Of a stretch of 47,649 nt of DNA, positions 46,386-47,649 are shown piece by piece. The translations under genes and the position numbers were made by a program. Source of the DNA: a virus. Position 1 is the first letter of the stretch; each line of letters opens with the position of its first letter. The notes beneath the pieces are model-generated. The model did not search any database. It saw nothing but the letters and a program-made list of their open reading frames with translations, and was not told the DNA's origin. Location of the stretch: the IMG/VR virus record IMGVR_UViG_3300047388_000154, positions 1-47,649 of that record; one strand, 5' to 3'.

Positions 46386-47087
46386 TTAGTACCGCGGGTA
46401 GACGCTGTTGTCTGAGTACCTACGACCGCTGCGGCGCTTGTCGTTCACGATTGCGCGAGCGTTACGCGAACCCGCACGCTTGCGAATGATCGTCTTGTAC
46501 CGCGTGATTTCCTTGTCGTAATCATCGCGGTACCGCTGCCCTTGAGCTGACGACTGGTCGTCGTCGTAGCTCGCACACTCGGCGCAGGCCCAGTAGAAGA
46601 TGCCGCGGTGCAGGATCTGAGGGACGCCGCCGAACACCACGTTCGAGGGGTCGTCAGTGCTCCCGCTCATGGCCGTAGGCACCGGCACGTAGTAGATGCT
46701 CAGCGTGGCCGAGGATCCGGGGGTCGGGTAGAACATGAGCAGGTTGGCGCCCCCGAGCGCTACGTACGTCGTCGGGGTGCCGCTCGGGTTGGCGACACGA
46801 CGCCGCTCGAGCAGGTCGGGAACCGCCAGCCGCTCGATCGGGTAGGTCGTACCTCCCGAGGTGAACTGCATCTCGACGATCTCGAGGATCGTGGAGTCCA
46901 GCGTGTAGTCGAAGGAGGTGCCGTCGAACCCTGAGATCACCGCGGAGGTCACGTAGCAGTGGGTGTCCTCGAGCACGCGCTGCACCGCGATGTTGAGCGC
47001 ATCGTCGATCGTCGTCTTCTCTGCGGCGAGGCTTGTGCTGAGGCCAGTCTCGTTGGCAACGGCAGTCTCGAACTGGGTGAGGTTCAG
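46386..47087 (-). CDS. Head-tail adaptor, gp4/gp11-like, probable CTG start
   Basis: The first canonical start, GTG at 46985, gives 199 residues. The frame upstream stays open and encodes LNLTQFETAVANETGLSTSLAAEKTTIDDALNIA before VQRVLEDTHC. This has the look of the N-terminal helices expected in such adaptors. A CTG at 47087 lies nine bases after AAGGAG and nothing else can start it, giving 233 residues. The rest is mixed beta (EIVEMQFTSGGTTYPIERL) with a long C-terminal helix (RDDYDKEITRYKTIIRKRAGSRNAR). It would bind below the portal. Confidence 0.68.
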   Translation of the reverse strand: MNLTQFETAVANETGLSTSLAAEKTTIDDALNIAVQRVLEDTHCYVTSAVISGFDGTSFDYTLDSTILEIVEMQFTSGGTTYPIERLAVPDLLERRRVANPSGTPTTYVALGGANLLMFYPTPGSSATLSIYYVPVPTAMSGSTDDPSNVVFGGVPQILHRGIFYWACAECASYDDDQSSAQGQRYRDDYDKEITRYKTIIRKRAGSRNARAIVNDKRRSGRRYSDNSVYPRY

Positions 47088-47115
47088 TGGCGCTGACTCC
47101 TTACTTCACTCGGCG

Positions 47116-47649
47116 TTACCGCAGGCTTCCGGAGGAAGCGAGCGGGGGGCTAACCCTGTTGCCCGTACCGGCCAAAGACACGTCGCCGGTCTGGTAGTCG
47201 CCGTGCGAGATGCCGTCTCGCACGATGTTGTTGCCTGAGGTCGCGTCCGCGTAGACGACGTAGAGCGGCTTCGTCGTACCCGGCGCCGACTGGTGATCGA
47301 CCCACCCTACGATGTTGCCGTAGGCGCCGATCGACTTCACCACGACGCCGGACACAGACGTCCCGGCCGCATCGTGCAGCGTGAACGTTGTCCCTGCGAT
47401 CGACTCGATCGACGTAACGAGATCGGCGCTAGCGACTCCTGCCCCTGCGACGAAGATGCCCATCCCAACCTCGAACCCGTCCGTCCCCGCGGACGAGCCG
47501 ATCGTCAAGGTCTTCGTTCCGGTCGTGATCGACCCCGTCGTCGAGAGCTGCTGCTGCGTTACCGCAGCGCCCACCACTGAGGTCGAGGCGTTGTCGCGAA
47601 GCGTTGCCGTAGAGCCAGAGAGTCCGTCGATGACGGTGATGAGGTCGGC
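47116..47649 (-). CDS. Tailspike (3' part)
   Basis: This is the C-terminal 177 residues of the tailspike whose N-terminal part lies at 1-1370. The frame is open to the window edge (ADLITVIDGLSGSTATLRDN) before an STTGSITTGTKTLTIGSSAG module that parallels the last module of the other part. A beta-rich end follows (GNIVGWVDHQSAPGTTK, LYVVYADATSGNN). The total of both parts plus one base is 1,905 bases, exactly 635 codons. The stop lies 28 bases before the CTG proposed for the adaptor gene. Confidence 0.8.
   Translation of the reverse strand, partial: ADLITVIDGLSGSTATLRDNASTSVVGAAVTQQQLSTTGSITTGTKTLTIGSSAGTDGFEVGMGIFVAGAGVASADLVTSIESIAGTTFTLHDAAGTSVSGVVVKSIGAYGNIVGWVDHQSAPGTTKPLYVVYADATSGNNIVRDGISHGDYQTGDVSLAGTGNRVSPPLASSGSLR

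Overview
The window is a dense, GC-rich (roughly 60 percent), temperate double-stranded DNA phage genome, probably of an actinobacterial host. The host inference rests on the base composition, the frequent GTG and TTG starts, and the actinophage-like small Zn, DUF6197-like, MazG-like and GH25 proteins. No cellular genes are present. A single gene (a tailspike) runs off both ends: its 5' part lies at 1-1370 and its 3' part at 47116-47649, and the two parts join in frame if one base is added at the junction. The window is therefore best read as an essentially complete circular or circularly permuted genome of about 47.65 kb. A long portal, an SU10-type capsid protein, a gp4/gp10-like tail adaptor and hub, large ejected proteins and no tape measure suggest a short-tailed (podovirus-like) particle.

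Late operon (minus strand, from about 16.27 kb down through position 1 and on from 47.65 kb to 34.86 kb). In transcription order it holds: small unknown genes; an Acb2/Tad1-like anti-defence candidate; an RHH-like protein; a HAD phosphatase; a tRNA cluster (anticodon-less tRNA-like, Met/Ile2 CAT, His); terminase; portal; scaffold; capsid; a glycosyltransferase; an endonuclease VII-type homing enzyme; appendage proteins; the tailspike; tail adaptor and hub; internal virion proteins, including an NlpC/P60 enzyme and a 1,724-residue polyvalent protein with an HEALH motif; and a lysis cassette (XhlA-like, GH25 endolysin, two small membrane proteins). It ends at a perfect bidirectional terminator at 34787-34818.

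Early blocks. 16.7-18.87 kb (plus) carries a DUF932 protein and small genes. Most of its genes are preceded by a conserved CCCGCACCAGGGAGGAA ribosome-binding element and an upstream hairpin, reminiscent of the start-associated sequences of cluster K mycobacteriophages. 18.85-21.83 kb (minus) is a cluster of small, often Cys-pair proteins headed by a striking fusion of a GIY-YIG (T5orf172/Mug113) nuclease domain to a bacterial 'multiubiquitin' type ubiquitin-like domain. 22.14-33.5 kb (plus) is the replication and metabolism block: pentapeptide/DUF6197-like protein, RecB/Cas4-like nuclease, OB-like protein, PrimPol, family A DNA polymerase, DnaQ-like exonuclease, MazG-like and DUF1599-like nucleotide enzymes, two homing endonucleases and a secreted HExxH protein. 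No replicative helicase is recognisable.

Lysogeny region: a tyrosine integrase (33477-34304, minus) has an upstream inverted repeat whose arm (GCAATGTGAC) recurs in the divergent early intergenic region near 21.9 kb, a candidate shared operator. Most adjacent genes overlap by 1 to 4 bases. Several genes appear to start at CTG or ATC, including the DNA polymerase, whose exonuclease motif I lies upstream of any ATG, GTG or TTG.
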